Below are positions 9,256 through 18,965 of a stretch of DNA of 64,000 nucleotides, one piece after another (the first letter of the stretch is position 1; each line of letters opens with the position of its first letter). Position numbers and translations under genes: made by a program. The stretch comes from an uncultured Bacteroidales bacterium. Lineage in GTDB: Bacteria > Bacteroidota > Bacteroidia > Bacteroidales > Muribaculaceae. The notes below the pieces were generated by a model. It saw nothing but the letters and a program-made list of their open reading frames with translations, was not told the DNA's origin and did not search any database. The stretch covers positions 37,758 through 101,757 of the forward strand of contig CACXLJ010000004.1 of NCBI GenBank assembly GCA_902768435.1, written 5' to 3'.

Positions 9256-9263
9256 CAAAATTA
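9256..9263 (-). promoter_or_regulatory. Bacteroidetes -7 box upstream of crp/fnr gene
   Basis: The minus strand reads TAATTTTG (TAnnTTTG consensus), 28 bases before the start codon at 9227. No good TTTG is present at 19-21 bases upstream; one lies at 12. Confidence 0.5.
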
Positions 9264-9284
9264 CACATTTTGCGCCAAACTGCC

Positions 9285-9333
9285 AATTTTAAAAAGAATA
9301 ATCGGCAGTATTTCACTGAATACCGCCGATTAT
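9285..9333 (-). terminator. Terminator of the LRR/CBM26 gene
   Basis: 13-bp stem ATAATCGGCAGTA (9298-9310) and TACCGCCGATTAT (9321-9333) with one G-U pair. On the minus strand it is followed by a T-rich tail (TTCTTTTTAAAATT). It lies 24 bases after the stop codon of the LRR gene. Confidence 0.8.
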
Positions 9334-9356
9334 ATGATAGCTTGATGAGTGGAAGA

Positions 9357-12300
9357 TTACTTCACAATCACTTTTTCGCCGTTCACAATGTATACGCCAG
9401 GCGACATGCCGTCGATGACCACATCGCCACCACCTGCAGTGGTTTGCTGCACCAGTCGGCCTGCCATGTCATATACCATGATGGCAGTGCCTTCGGGAGC
9501 CTGGATGGTGATGGCCCCAACGCCACCGGTCACGGTAGGTTTGTTGTCGTTCTCAATTTCGGTCACAGCAGTAATTACGCTAGGTGCATCCCAGTCGAGG
9601 TAGTAGGTGCTGGTGTGCCCGCTCACACCCGTATCGTAGGTGTATTCGGCATGTTTTGGACCTTCATCAAGCACTACAATGGTGCCAATCACCCTGTCGG
9701 GGTCAATCAGGCTCTCCACATCATCGAGATTGACGGGTGAGTTTTTGCTGTTTGTATTAAGCAGTTTTGCATTGGCCGTCCAGTTGGTAATTTGTGAGGA
9801 AACCATGCCTTCGTAATTCAGATCTTCGCGATAAGCATTGTCTTTCAGCGGGTCTTGACTATACTTGTTGCCAATAAACACACCTCCATCACTGCCTGCC
9901 AGACTATCGAGCTGGAAGAAGTACAGGTCATAATGCGTGGCATTGTAATTGGCATCTTTCACAGTGACGATGGTATAGTCGGCAACAATGGTGCGACCGT
10001 TGTCGGCATCCTTCAGTGTGCTGGCATTGAGCCCGGTGTTGCTGAGGTCAATGCCGTTGATGTGGTTTTGCTCAAACTCCAGCGTGGTGAGCGTGGGCTT
10101 GTTGAGTCCTGTCATGCGATACAGGTTGTTGCAGTTGGCAAGCACGGTCTCAATCTTATCGGAGTAGATGTCGAGGTCGCTCAGTTTGTTGATGCCGTCT
10201 TCTTCAAGATGCTCGGCAACTCGAGGGCTGTTGCAGTTGAGGTAGGCGAGCTGCTGATTCGCTTGCAGATTAATGTCGTTTAACTTGCAGTTGTGGAAAT
10301 CAAGATAGCTCAACTTGGTGTTGTTACTCAGTGCAAGTTCGGGCAGTTTGAAGTTATCATAGCACTTGAGCGTTAGCAGATTGGTGTTGGCATCGATGTT
10401 GAGTGTGCGCAGATTGTCTTCAGACACCCACAACTCCTCAAGCGCTGTGCACGATGCCAGACCCGTGATGAAATCTTCGGTTTGCACTTTGTAGAGCACC
10501 GGGTCGTTGTATGCCCGCAAAGTCTTTAAGTAGGCATCGTTGGTTACATCAAGTGTGGAGAGGTGGTCCAAATGATGTGCCTCAATGGTCTGCAAGTCAG
10601 TACACTGGTCTGCCTGAAGCTGTTGCAGTTTGCTGTTGTGTGTCACATCGAGCACATAGTCGGGATAATGCCCCCCACCCAACGGGTTGCCGGTGAGAAT
10701 CAGTTTCTCCACATTGGTCAAGTTCGTGGGTGTAATGCTATAGTAGCCGCCATAACTCAAGTCCACATATTTGGCTTTAGCACAGTTGGGGCTGGTGAAT
10801 CCTTTAGAACCGTAACCGATGTAGCCGCCATAACCATGAATGCTCACGTCGGCCATAAAGGCACAGTCGCCATACATGTGAGTCGCGCTCAGTGTATCCA
10901 GTTGCAGATTGTTTGCCGTACCAAGCGATTGCATATTGTTGTGGTCGGCTTTGAACACGCGTAGGCCTTCGGCACGATTGATTAAGATGAAGTGGTGCTT
11001 CACTGGTCCGTATTGGGCATTTGGTGTATAGTTGCTAACCCAACCATCCCAACCATCAGGACTGCTTTCCCAACCGGGATTCATATATTTTCGTTCAGCA
11101 GCTGTGTTGTGAATATTGGTATAGCTGATGTCGAGATATTCCAGTTGGGTGTTATAGTACAGGTCAAGGTGATAGAGGCCCGTGGTGTCGCGCAGGTCAC
11201 ACGGACGGAAGTCGGCATAACGATACTCCTGACGATAGGTGTCATATTGTGTGAGTTCGTTGCGCAAATCATCAGTTAGAGTGACTGATTTGCCCACGGG
11301 ACCAATTTTGTGGTTGCCGGTGGAGTCGCCTTTGATTGTCACACCATACTTCAAGCAGGTGGTGAGTTTCTTGTTAATCATTGCCGTGCGCTCAGCCTCA
11401 GTTGTGGGCAAGGGACCTAAAATCTGATTGTGGCTCACGTCAAGTCGTTTGAGTTGCGTGTTGCGATACAGGTGCACCGAGTCTTTAAGCAGGTTGTAAC
11501 TCAGATCCAAATTCTCCAGACCGGTTAGGTGTTCAAGGCTTGGCTTGCCCACGATGGTTGCAAGGTCTTTGCTTCGTGAGTCGGCGTTGTCGTAGTTGCT
11601 GTTGGTGAAGGTCTCAAACTCATTATGCGAGGCGCGCAGGGTCTTCACTTTGCTAAGACCATTGAGCGAACCGTTGGCACCTATGTTATTGAACTTGCTG
11701 TTCTCGATGTTGATGGATTCCAGATTCTTGTTGCCTAACAGATACAGGCCGCTGCCTTCGCTCATCGTGGTACCGGCCGTAGTGCAAGTGAGGTTGTTGT
11801 TGCCATGCAGTTCCAGGGTGGTGAGGCTAGTGTTGTCGCCAATCATCAGCGCCGAGAGGGCAGTACCTTCGGCCTTGAACGAGGTGAAACCGTTGTTGCC
11901 CAGGTCAAGTCCCTTGAGCGAACCTGCGCTTGTAGCGGTAAGCTCAATATCGCCACCCAGCCCGTTCTCTTCGGCATAGAGGAACTGAACACCGAGGTCA
12001 GCATTACTCATGTCAATGCTTGTGAGCTGGTTCTTATTCAGCTTTAACGATGTGTATGAGTTGTGACCGAATGCTGGAACACTTGTGAAACCGTTGCCAT
12101 CTAAATTCATCATTTCGAGTGCTGAGCAGTCGGTGAGCCCGGTAAACAGACCGTCAATATTGTTGTTGTCGCGGCCTATGTTGGTCAGGTTCAGTGTTAC
12201 CAAGCCCTGGTCTCCGGTAAGGTCTATTGATGACAATTCGGGTGAATTGTTGATGGTGAGCGTTGTAAGACTGTATTTGCTACTTCCACTTGTCAGGTTA

Positions 12301-13826
12301 TAGTTGCCTGCTGCCTTGAAGGTTTTGAGGGCCGTAAAACTCGACAAAGAAGGCTCATTCAATGTGGCGCGGCTCAAATCAAGATATTCCAGCGTGGTTT
12401 TAGATGCAGCAAGATTGCCTATGAAAGTTGATGTACTCAGATCTATGTCGGTAAATTCAACATGTTTGAGCTTGGCAAGCGAATTTAAGCCGATGAGTTT
12501 GCCGCTACTTGTTGCAGTGGCGCTTTGCAGTGCTGTATTCTTATTGAGAATTAAAGTCTCAAGGTTCGGAGCGCCAGTGAGGTAAATGCTGGTAACCAAT
12601 GGGCAATTGCTCACATCTAAATACTTGAGTTTGCTCATGCCTGAAAAGTAGTTCGTCCCTTGAGTGAAACCTGTTGGCCTGATATTGGCACCGCCAACGA
12701 TCAGAGTTTCGAGGTTAGGCAGATATTGATGCCAAGAGAAACCCTTTTCAGTTGGGTTGTTGCTCATGTCAAGATAAGTAAGTGCATTATGTGAGCCGGC
12801 AGGCGAAAATGTTTGATCGTCATTTATATTGCAATTATTCATTTCTAAGTGGCTAAGCCCGGTAAGTGCCGCAATATCGACCGATGTGATTCCGTTATTG
12901 CCGTTAACATTTAGGATCTCGAGATTTGTATTGTTGCTCAAGTTTAGCTTGGTGCGGTCGGTTTTTGTACAGGTGATACTATTGTTGCTGGCGATGAGGG
13001 TTTGCAGGTTGGCAAAATTAGCGATACCTGCCAAGCTGGTAATGCCACAGTTGCTCACATCGAGATAAGTTACATAATAAGGTGCAAACACATTTCCGTC
13101 GCTAATGCCAAGCTGTGAGGCAATACCGGCGCGGAAATTGGCATCGGTATAACCGTTGCCGCTGGTCAGTGAGTGAAAAGTTGCCAGACTGCCTGATGTA
13201 TCGTAATAACCATTAGCAACATAGTTGAGGTCGTCGGTTTGTCTGTCAGTGTTAAAAATGACATTCGCAGGAGTGAATGATAAGTGAGAGCAGTCAAATT
13301 TGAAAATTCTCCAACCGGCTCCATCTTGTCCCAACAATGTCATTTCTTCCCCCGGCCAGCCGTTATTCTGGTTTCCATTCCAAAGATAGGCTTTTGGGAT
13401 GCCGTTGAAATCAGTGGGGCATTTGAAATAAATAAATCCTTCAGACTGTTCTAATTGAGGCATCGTGCTGAAGCAATTTGTCTTGCCATCGTACATGAAT
13501 GTGGCCACTCCGTTAACACCTGATACATTAAGTATATCCAATGATTGCGGGCTACCGTCCATGCTGAAAATGAGGTTGACAGTGTTGGCTCCGGCAACGT
13601 CCATAGTCCAGTAGTCGTTGCCATCCTTGTCGGAGAATTGGGTTCCGGGCCATGTGCCTGAGTACTCAACTTTTGATGAACCATCGCCTGTCCAAGTGTA
13701 GAGGTGTGGTGCTGTGCCACCTTTCATCACTTTGATGGTGATGGCGTTGACTTGCCAAGTGGCACACAGGCAAATTGCCATCACTAGCATGCGTTTTGTG
13801 TGAGATAATATATTTTTCATTTTCAT
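9357..13826 (-). CDS. Secreted LRR protein with two CBM26-like modules and T9SS sorting domain
   Basis: 1489 residues. The signal peptide (about 1-28) ends at VNA. Two starch-binding (CBM26-like) modules follow: one near 30-110 with LYTWTGDG and YSGTWPGTQF, a second near 128-215 with IYFKCP, AYLWNG, GWPGEEMTLL and VIFNTDRQTDDLNYVANGYY. About 225-1380 is a long leucine-rich repeat solenoid of the type L-x-x-L-d-v-S-x-N. The last 75 residues look like a type IX secretion (type A) sorting domain: MVYDMAGRLVQQ, GMSPGVYIVNGEKVIVK. It is therefore probably exported by T9SS to the cell surface or medium and may bind alpha-glucan. No catalytic domain is visible. The start may be Met3 (13820). Confidence 0.82.
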   Translation of the reverse strand: MKMKNILSHTKRMLVMAICLCATWQVNAITIKVMKGGTAPHLYTWTGDGSSKVEYSGTWPGTQFSDKDGNDYWTMDVAGANTVNLIFSMDGSPQSLDILNVSGVNGVATFMYDGKTNCFSTMPQLEQSEGFIYFKCPTDFNGIPKAYLWNGNQNNGWPGEEMTLLGQDGAGWRIFKFDCSHLSFTPANVIFNTDRQTDDLNYVANGYYDTSGSLATFHSLTSGNGYTDANFRAGIASQLGISDGNVFAPYYVTYLDVSNCGITSLAGIANFANLQTLIASNNSITCTKTDRTKLNLSNNTNLEILNVNGNNGITSVDIAALTGLSHLEMNNCNINDDQTFSPAGSHNALTYLDMSNNPTEKGFSWHQYLPNLETLIVGGANIRPTGFTQGTNYFSGMSKLKYLDVSNCPLVTSIYLTGAPNLETLILNKNTALQSATATSSGKLIGLNSLAKLKHVEFTDIDLSTSTFIGNLAASKTTLEYLDLSRATLNEPSLSSFTALKTFKAAGNYNLTSGSSKYSLTTLTINNSPELSSIDLTGDQGLVTLNLTNIGRDNNNIDGLFTGLTDCSALEMMNLDGNGFTSVPAFGHNSYTSLKLNKNQLTSIDMSNADLGVQFLYAEENGLGGDIELTATSAGSLKGLDLGNNGFTSFKAEGTALSALMIGDNTSLTTLELHGNNNLTCTTAGTTMSEGSGLYLLGNKNLESINIENSKFNNIGANGSLNGLSKVKTLRASHNEFETFTNSNYDNADSRSKDLATIVGKPSLEHLTGLENLDLSYNLLKDSVHLYRNTQLKRLDVSHNQILGPLPTTEAERTAMINKKLTTCLKYGVTIKGDSTGNHKIGPVGKSVTLTDDLRNELTQYDTYRQEYRYADFRPCDLRDTTGLYHLDLYYNTQLEYLDISYTNIHNTAAERKYMNPGWESSPDGWDGWVSNYTPNAQYGPVKHHFILINRAEGLRVFKADHNNMQSLGTANNLQLDTLSATHMYGDCAFMADVSIHGYGGYIGYGSKGFTSPNCAKAKYVDLSYGGYYSITPTNLTNVEKLILTGNPLGGGHYPDYVLDVTHNSKLQQLQADQCTDLQTIEAHHLDHLSTLDVTNDAYLKTLRAYNDPVLYKVQTEDFITGLASCTALEELWVSEDNLRTLNIDANTNLLTLKCYDNFKLPELALSNNTKLSYLDFHNCKLNDINLQANQQLAYLNCNSPRVAEHLEEDGINKLSDLDIYSDKIETVLANCNNLYRMTGLNKPTLTTLEFEQNHINGIDLSNTGLNASTLKDADNGRTIVADYTIVTVKDANYNATHYDLYFFQLDSLAGSDGGVFIGNKYSQDPLKDNAYREDLNYEGMVSSQITNWTANAKLLNTNSKNSPVNLDDVESLIDPDRVIGTIVVLDEGPKHAEYTYDTGVSGHTSTYYLDWDAPSVITAVTEIENDNKPTVTGGVGAITIQAPEGTAIMVYDMAGRLVQQTTAGGGDVVIDGMSPGVYIVNGEKVIVK

Positions 13827-13863
13827 ATAAAGGTTATGATTAAATTGTAGACTAAAAAGTGAG

Positions 13864-13871
13864 CAAATTTA
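13864..13871 (-). promoter_or_regulatory. Bacteroidetes -7 box for the LRR/CBM26 gene
   Basis: The minus strand reads TAAATTTG, 37 bases before the start codon at 13826. No clear -33 TTTG at the usual spacing. Confidence 0.5.
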
Positions 13872-13944
13872 CACATTAATTTGCTGTTATACAATAATAA
13901 CTACCATAAAAATGCCTGAGAATGAGAATGAAATATAGTTAAAA

Positions 13945-13980
13945 CTAAAAAAGAGACTACCCGCGATGGAGTAGTCCCTT
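13945..13980 (-). terminator. Terminator downstream of the amidase gene
   Basis: 10-bp stem AAGAGACTAC (13951-13960) and GTAGTCCCTT (13971-13980), one G-U pair. On the minus strand it is followed by TTTTTTAG. It lies about 120 bases after the amidase stop codon, so that transcript would have a long 3' untranslated region. Confidence 0.75.
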
Positions 13981-14064
13981 TATGGTTTAACTCGACAGCA
14001 GCGTGAGAATGTAACAAAGAAGAGGCTGCTGTAAAGCGTTGTTTCAAGTGAATTCCAGGTCCAC

Positions 14065-14086
14065 ATTCCCTCCTGGTGGAGGGAAT
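14065..14086. other. Perfect 9-bp stem-loop in amidase 3' UTR
   Basis: ATTCCCTCC (14065-14073), loop TGGT, GGAGGGAAT (14078-14086). It lies 14 bases after the amidase stop codon and has no T-tract, so it is not a classical terminator. It may protect the 3' end or be a transcript-processing site; the function is unknown. Confidence 0.5.
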
Positions 14087-14099
14087 GGGACGCTGTGAA

Positions 14100-17000
14100 T
14101 TAGTTGTTCATGATGATGTCGATGAGAGCAGTGATGTCACGAACATCAATCTCGCTGTCGTTGTTCACATCGGCGCGTGGGTTGTCGGTGACAGAGTTCA
14201 TGATAACATCGATGAGAGCGGTGATGTCACGAACATCAACTTCACCGTCATTGTTCACATCGCCATTATTGGCTTGGCTCTTGACAATAATCATCTCTTT
14301 CTTGGCAGGAGTTGTTGCCTGGTTGTCCTCGGTGGGAATCGAGAGGATTGCGAGTTTGCTACCAGAGACGAACAGGTTGCCTGCATAGTCGAAGTTGATT
14401 TGCGTCACAAGATTGCCAACACCGGCCTTGTAGTCGTACAGATACTGAACATCGGGAACACCGGCTTCGTCGTAGGTAACCGAGAAGAACTTGAGTGTTC
14501 CGTCGGGCTGGTTCACAACCATCATGTTGCCTTCGGCATTGAAAGCACCGGCAGCATACTGTGTACCCGTGAGATGCTCATGCATCGGGAGGTCAACACT
14601 TCCACTGTTAAACACAATGTTACCTTCATTGTTAACATACATAATCGAAGGTACACTTGTGTTGTTTTGGCCAGCGCTACGGTTTTGAACAATCCAGATG
14701 CCACCATCGGCAGTCTCGTGGAAGACAGCAGCATGTGTGCTGATGAGTTTGGCGCCTACGCCCCAGAATCTTGAAGCAGCTTGGTTCCAAGTTTCCATGA
14801 TTGAACCGTCGGCATTGCCAATGTTGTATTGAGAAATATCGTTGTTATAGTCCTCAAGGTGGCAATACATGTGGGTGTCGGCACCGGTTCCTGCGATGAA
14901 TACAGAAGGTGTTGATGTACAAATCACTTCACCGTTGGCAGTGGTGATTGAGCCATCCGATGCGTGTGTGCCGATGAAGAACGGAACAACATCGTTGAGT
15001 GTGGCAGGATCAATCTTGTAAACGCCCGAGCGTGCGCCGTCGGCCCAGTTGGCCATGTAGAGCATACCATGCTCGTCAGTTGCCAGACGGAATGGATTAC
15101 CCAGTACATAGTCGTTGAAAATGGCAGTGCTGTTAATTCTTGTCCAGTCGGGGTTATAAGCATAAATGCCATTGTCGGTGTTGTTGGACCCAATGCGGTC
15201 TACAAGGTAGAAGCGACCGAAGTAGTCGCTCTCAGGACTGTTATCTACCACATTACCAATACGGTTAAATGCGAAATCGTTGGGGTTGTTGAGCACATTA
15301 ATTGTCGGGATGCTCTTGCCCACCAGATTCACGGCCCAGTTCATCGGCTGATTGTTGTTGCCCGGGATTTGGTCGTAGGTGAGTGTGATGGTGTTCACGC
15401 CTGCTTGCACATTGGGAACTTCAACACTGCCTACGGTTGCGCCCGTTGAGGCATCGGTGAAGATGAGGAAAGCGGCCTGAGCATCATCGTTGGCGGTGAA
15501 GGTGAAGGTGTACTGCGAGTCACCAGCCTCATCGCTCAATCCATAAGCATAGATGCCTTTCACTACATCTTGTGCAGCACCCTTGGTCGTGAACAGCGTG
15601 TGGTTGTTTTCGGCAGTGAGGGTGGCATTGATGTCGACGCCGTCAACATAAGCGGTAGCAATGTTTTTGGTAAGTCCGTTGAGTATGGGATCGTGGTGAG
15701 CCTTAGCTCCGGCAAGAGTAACATCGGTGTTGGTGGTCTTGATGAGCTTAGCGTTCTCAACACCGCCAGTGATGTCAATGATCTTGATGCCCTTAACTTC
15801 GCCATCCACTGCATAGGGAGTAACGAGCAGGCTGTGACCGGCATACTTGAAGCACTGGAATCCGACGCCTGTTGCGCCAAACTCGCTGCTCAACAGTTTC
15901 ACATCGTTAGGTATGCCTTGGCTTGTGGTGGGCGATGTGAATTCAGCGATAGTGCCCATGCCACCAAGGATGACCTTAGCATCGTCGTTGGGAGAAACCA
16001 CCATATGGAGTTCTTCGCCATATTCAGTCTGTGTGCCTACAATACCAGCGCTGTGCACTTTGTCGTAGAACACTGAACTCTGTACACCGCCGGCCATGAG
16101 TATGTGAACAAGGCGCACTTGGCATGATGTTCCTGTTGTCATGGCAGGGATAATGATCTCACAGTCTTGGGTTGATGCACCATTCACCAAAATTGCATGA
16201 CCGACATTTGCAACATTGTAGTTGCCAGAGTTTTGAGTTGATGCGTACAGTGTAGGATCACTGTCAAAGTCGTTCCAGATGTAAACGCGAGCTGTGCCAC
16301 GAGTGTAACCATCTGTGACATTGCTGGCACCATATTGATTCTCGGTAAGCGAGACACCAACCAGCTTGTTGTCGGCAGTCTTGTTGATGGCGTTGAGTGC
16401 ACTGAAGAAGCCGGGGCTGTCCTCAGTGTAGATGCCAGTGGTGCTCAATTCCTTGATGAGCTCGTTGGTGCTGGTCTTGACAAGATAGAGGTGAGGATTG
16501 ATGCCCTCGTTGGTGAGCACGATGGTTGAGTCGCCCAGTTGAACTGCATCCTTCACAGTGCCAACAAACTCAAAGCTTGTGGGAGTTTGATTGAAGTTGA
16601 ACTCGTCGGCGAGTTTCAAGTAAGCGGGCTGATCGGGGTTGGGATAGTTCTCATAGACATCGGTTGGGGGTACATAATCGTTGTTCTCGAGATACAGGAG
16701 AGGCCAGCTGGTTTGGTTGGCTGCTACTGTAACGGTGCCAATCTCAACGGGACCGTCAAGCGACTCGCCAAGTGCTTTGTAACCTTGGCAAGTGGCATCG
16801 AGGGTGTATTCACCAGGCTCGAGGTTGAAGAAGGCAAACAGGCCGTTGTAGTTGTTGTCTACATTGTAGGTTGCCACTTCATTGCCATTCTTGAGCAGAC
16901 GCACGGTGGCACCATTCAAGGGGAGCCACTGGTCGTTAGAGTTGGCCGAGTAATTGAACAGGCTGTTTTCGATTCTTTCATGCATGTCCTTGACCGTGCC

Positions 17001-17870
17001 AACAATCTCGCCTGTGCCCTTCATGGGAATTTCGAAGTATGATGCAATGCCGCGCGAAACACGAACTCCCTCGAGATAGTCGTAATCGGGGTTCAGTGCA
17101 CGGTGGCGTGCAGGCTGATAGGTGTGGAAATAGCCTTCGAGCAGGAAGCCGGGGGCGCCATGCTTCAGAACACCCAAATAACCTGTATAAGCAATTCCGG
17201 TATTGGGATCTACGCGGGTACTAGAAGAGCCGTAGAAGTTAATGTCACCACGAACATTCATTGTAGTGTGGTAGTAACTCTGAGGCTCGAAATTCAGATC
17301 GAAGTGGTGATAGGGCCAGTTAGCCACTGCCATATCGCGACTACCTGCCACTGCATTGCCCGTATATCCAGCACCGCCCGTCTGTCCATCGTCATAACCA
17401 CGATACAGGTAGAGTGGGTAATTAGCCTCAGAACCATCTGTTGCGGCATTGGAGTGTATGGAAATAAACATGTCGTAATTGCCGACTTCTACCTCTTCGC
17501 ATATCTCAGACAGATCACGATTGTAGATTTCAGCATCTGCAGCACCAGCCACATAGGGATAGGGGCCATTCTTGACGCGCGACATGGTGATGTTGTTAGG
17601 ATCTACGCCCATGGCAATCAGCTCTTCGCGCAGGCGCAGACACTTCCACAGGTTGGTATTTGACTCATAGAAACCGCAGGTGTCAGGGCGTCCAGTGTCG
17701 GGGAGCATCGGATAGGGGATAGTGGCCATTGGACGGTCGTTGGGACCCCAGCTGCCGTGACCCGGGTTGATGTAAAAGCGCAGTTCATCGGTTGTTTTTG
17801 CCTGAATGGCAAATGCTGCCATGATTGCAGCTGCTGCAAGTAATAATATCTTCTTCATAGCTGTAATCAT
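14100..17870 (-). CDS. Secreted N-acetylmuramoyl-L-alanine amidase with dockerin pair
   Basis: 1256 residues. A signal peptide is followed by an Amidase_3 domain (about 30-260) with the zinc ligands His38 (FYINPGHGSWG), Glu69 (GFYESNTNL) and His139 (FISIHSNAA); Glu245 (GFLLEGYFHTY) fits the catalytic Glu. About 280-390 is a carboxypeptidase-regulatory-like beta sandwich (LNGATVRLLKNG, FFNLEPGEYTLDATC). About 410-1190 is a long beta-rich region with propeller-like repeats that I cannot assign firmly. The last 60 residues are two dockerin-type calcium repeats, DVNNDGEVDVRDITALIDVI and DVNNDSEIDVRDITALIDII. Role: cleaves peptide stems from peptidoglycan outside the cytoplasm. Its first ATG overlaps the preceding gene's stop (ATGA); Met5 (17858) is the alternative start and gives a more typical signal peptide. 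Confidence 0.87.
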   Translation of the reverse strand: MITAMKKILLLAAAAIMAAFAIQAKTTDELRFYINPGHGSWGPNDRPMATIPYPMLPDTGRPDTCGFYESNTNLWKCLRLREELIAMGVDPNNITMSRVKNGPYPYVAGAADAEIYNRDLSEICEEVEVGNYDMFISIHSNAATDGSEANYPLYLYRGYDDGQTGGAGYTGNAVAGSRDMAVANWPYHHFDLNFEPQSYYHTTMNVRGDINFYGSSSTRVDPNTGIAYTGYLGVLKHGAPGFLLEGYFHTYQPARHRALNPDYDYLEGVRVSRGIASYFEIPMKGTGEIVGTVKDMHERIENSLFNYSANSNDQWLPLNGATVRLLKNGNEVATYNVDNNYNGLFAFFNLEPGEYTLDATCQGYKALGESLDGPVEIGTVTVAANQTSWPLLYLENNDYVPPTDVYENYPNPDQPAYLKLADEFNFNQTPTSFEFVGTVKDAVQLGDSTIVLTNEGINPHLYLVKTSTNELIKELSTTGIYTEDSPGFFSALNAINKTADNKLVGVSLTENQYGASNVTDGYTRGTARVYIWNDFDSDPTLYASTQNSGNYNVANVGHAILVNGASTQDCEIIIPAMTTGTSCQVRLVHILMAGGVQSSVFYDKVHSAGIVGTQTEYGEELHMVVSPNDDAKVILGGMGTIAEFTSPTTSQGIPNDVKLLSSEFGATGVGFQCFKYAGHSLLVTPYAVDGEVKGIKIIDITGGVENAKLIKTTNTDVTLAGAKAHHDPILNGLTKNIATAYVDGVDINATLTAENNHTLFTTKGAAQDVVKGIYAYGLSDEAGDSQYTFTFTANDDAQAAFLIFTDASTGATVGSVEVPNVQAGVNTITLTYDQIPGNNNQPMNWAVNLVGKSIPTINVLNNPNDFAFNRIGNVVDNSPESDYFGRFYLVDRIGSNNTDNGIYAYNPDWTRINSTAIFNDYVLGNPFRLATDEHGMLYMANWADGARSGVYKIDPATLNDVVPFFIGTHASDGSITTANGEVICTSTPSVFIAGTGADTHMYCHLEDYNNDISQYNIGNADGSIMETWNQAASRFWGVGAKLISTHAAVFHETADGGIWIVQNRSAGQNNTSVPSIMYVNNEGNIVFNSGSVDLPMHEHLTGTQYAAGAFNAEGNMMVVNQPDGTLKFFSVTYDEAGVPDVQYLYDYKAGVGNLVTQINFDYAGNLFVSGSKLAILSIPTEDNQATTPAKKEMIIVKSQANNGDVNNDGEVDVRDITALIDVIMNSVTDNPRADVNNDSEIDVRDITALIDIIMNN

Positions 17871-18778
17871 TTAACGATGTTAATAATATAAGCCTCGCCT
17901 GTGGGTGTCGAGAAGGCAATCTTGCTGCCGTCGGCGCTGGGCTGAGGATACATGGCTATCACAGAGTTGTCGGTGAGCACTTGGCGATTGCCTTGCAAGT
18001 CAACTGCCACGATTTCGCTTGAAGTGAAAACTTCACCGTCGTCCTGGTCGTTCATGCCAACAATCAGATTGTTGCCATACCACTTGGGGGCACGCACGCA
18101 TCCTAACGACTGCAGTCCACTGCCGTCGAGGTTGCACACATAAGCGCCATTGGCCGACACATAGAACAGCGCTTTGGTTCCATCGGGCGAAATCGAAGGC
18201 CAGATGTAGCGGCACTGGTTGCCCAGTGGCGCAAGCTGCCTGGTTTTGCCATTGATGTTGACAAAGAGCTGGTAATTCTGGTTAACATAGACAACGGGCA
18301 TTTCAACTTTTGCTTTTTCGGCTCCAAGGGCTTTCTTTTCCATCTTGCCTTTGTTGATGGCGATGGCGGTGTTGCCTTGGATGGCAGCTGCGTTGAGATT
18401 ACGCGATGCTTTCACAATCTGTTTGCTCTCACCAGTTGTGAGGTCTTTGCTTTTGAGAGCAGTTTGGCGCATGTGCTTGTTGTTGAGCGTTCTCTCACGA
18501 TAGATGACGCTTTTGCCATCTTGTGAGATCTTGGCATCAAATCCAGCACCTTCGGCATCAGTGACGAGTGTTGACTCGCCGGTGTTCAGGTCGAACTTTG
18601 TGAGTCCCTTGTTAAAATCAGTAGTGATGAGCAGGTAGCTGCCATCAGGACTAATTGCGGCCACTTTGTTGACTTCGCTCGCAGGGATGTTGACTTTTTC
18701 AATCGAGCCAACATTCACGAGCTGAGCCATGCCGCTCAGTGAGACGCACAATGCTAATGTTAAGAAAACATTCTTCAT
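17867..18778 (-). CDS. Secreted TolB/PD40-like beta-propeller protein
   Basis: 303 residues with a signal peptide (about 1-18, SGMAQ). It has WD40/PD40-type blades: AAISPDGSYLLITTDF, DAKISQDGKSVIYRERT, WPSISPDGTKALFYVSANG, QPSADGSKIAFSTPTGEAYI. Each blade is the S-x-D-G-x-x-i-x-f form of the TolB propeller family. It overlaps the downstream amidase by four bases and is the first gene of a two-gene unit, so it probably works with the amidase in the periplasm or at the surface; the actual role is unknown. No lipobox and no T9SS tail. Confidence 0.82.
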   Translation of the reverse strand: MKNVFLTLALCVSLSGMAQLVNVGSIEKVNIPASEVNKVAAISPDGSYLLITTDFNKGLTKFDLNTGESTLVTDAEGAGFDAKISQDGKSVIYRERTLNNKHMRQTALKSKDLTTGESKQIVKASRNLNAAAIQGNTAIAINKGKMEKKALGAEKAKVEMPVVYVNQNYQLFVNINGKTRQLAPLGNQCRYIWPSISPDGTKALFYVSANGAYVCNLDGSGLQSLGCVRAPKWYGNNLIVGMNDQDDGEVFTSSEIVAVDLQGNRQVLTDNSVIAMYPQPSADGSKIAFSTPTGEAYIINIVK

Positions 18779-18894
18779 AAATGCATGGTTTTTGGTTAAA
18801 CAATAAATTTTAATAGTTTGTAGATAGTTGCATAAAATATGGGGTAAATTTAAATATTTTTTTTGAATTATACAATAAATTTCAAATTTTTGTT

Positions 18895-18939
18895 GGAAAA
18901 AAATGAAATGCCACTACCCACAAGGGCGGTGGCATTTCA
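18895..18939 (-). terminator. Terminator of prs
   Basis: 11-bp stem TGAAATGCCAC (18904-18914) and GTGGCATTTCA (18929-18939). On the minus strand it is followed by TTTTTTTCC. It lies 27 bases after the prs stop codon. Confidence 0.85.
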
Positions 18940-18965
18940 AAAATATGAAAAAGAAAAATACTGTA

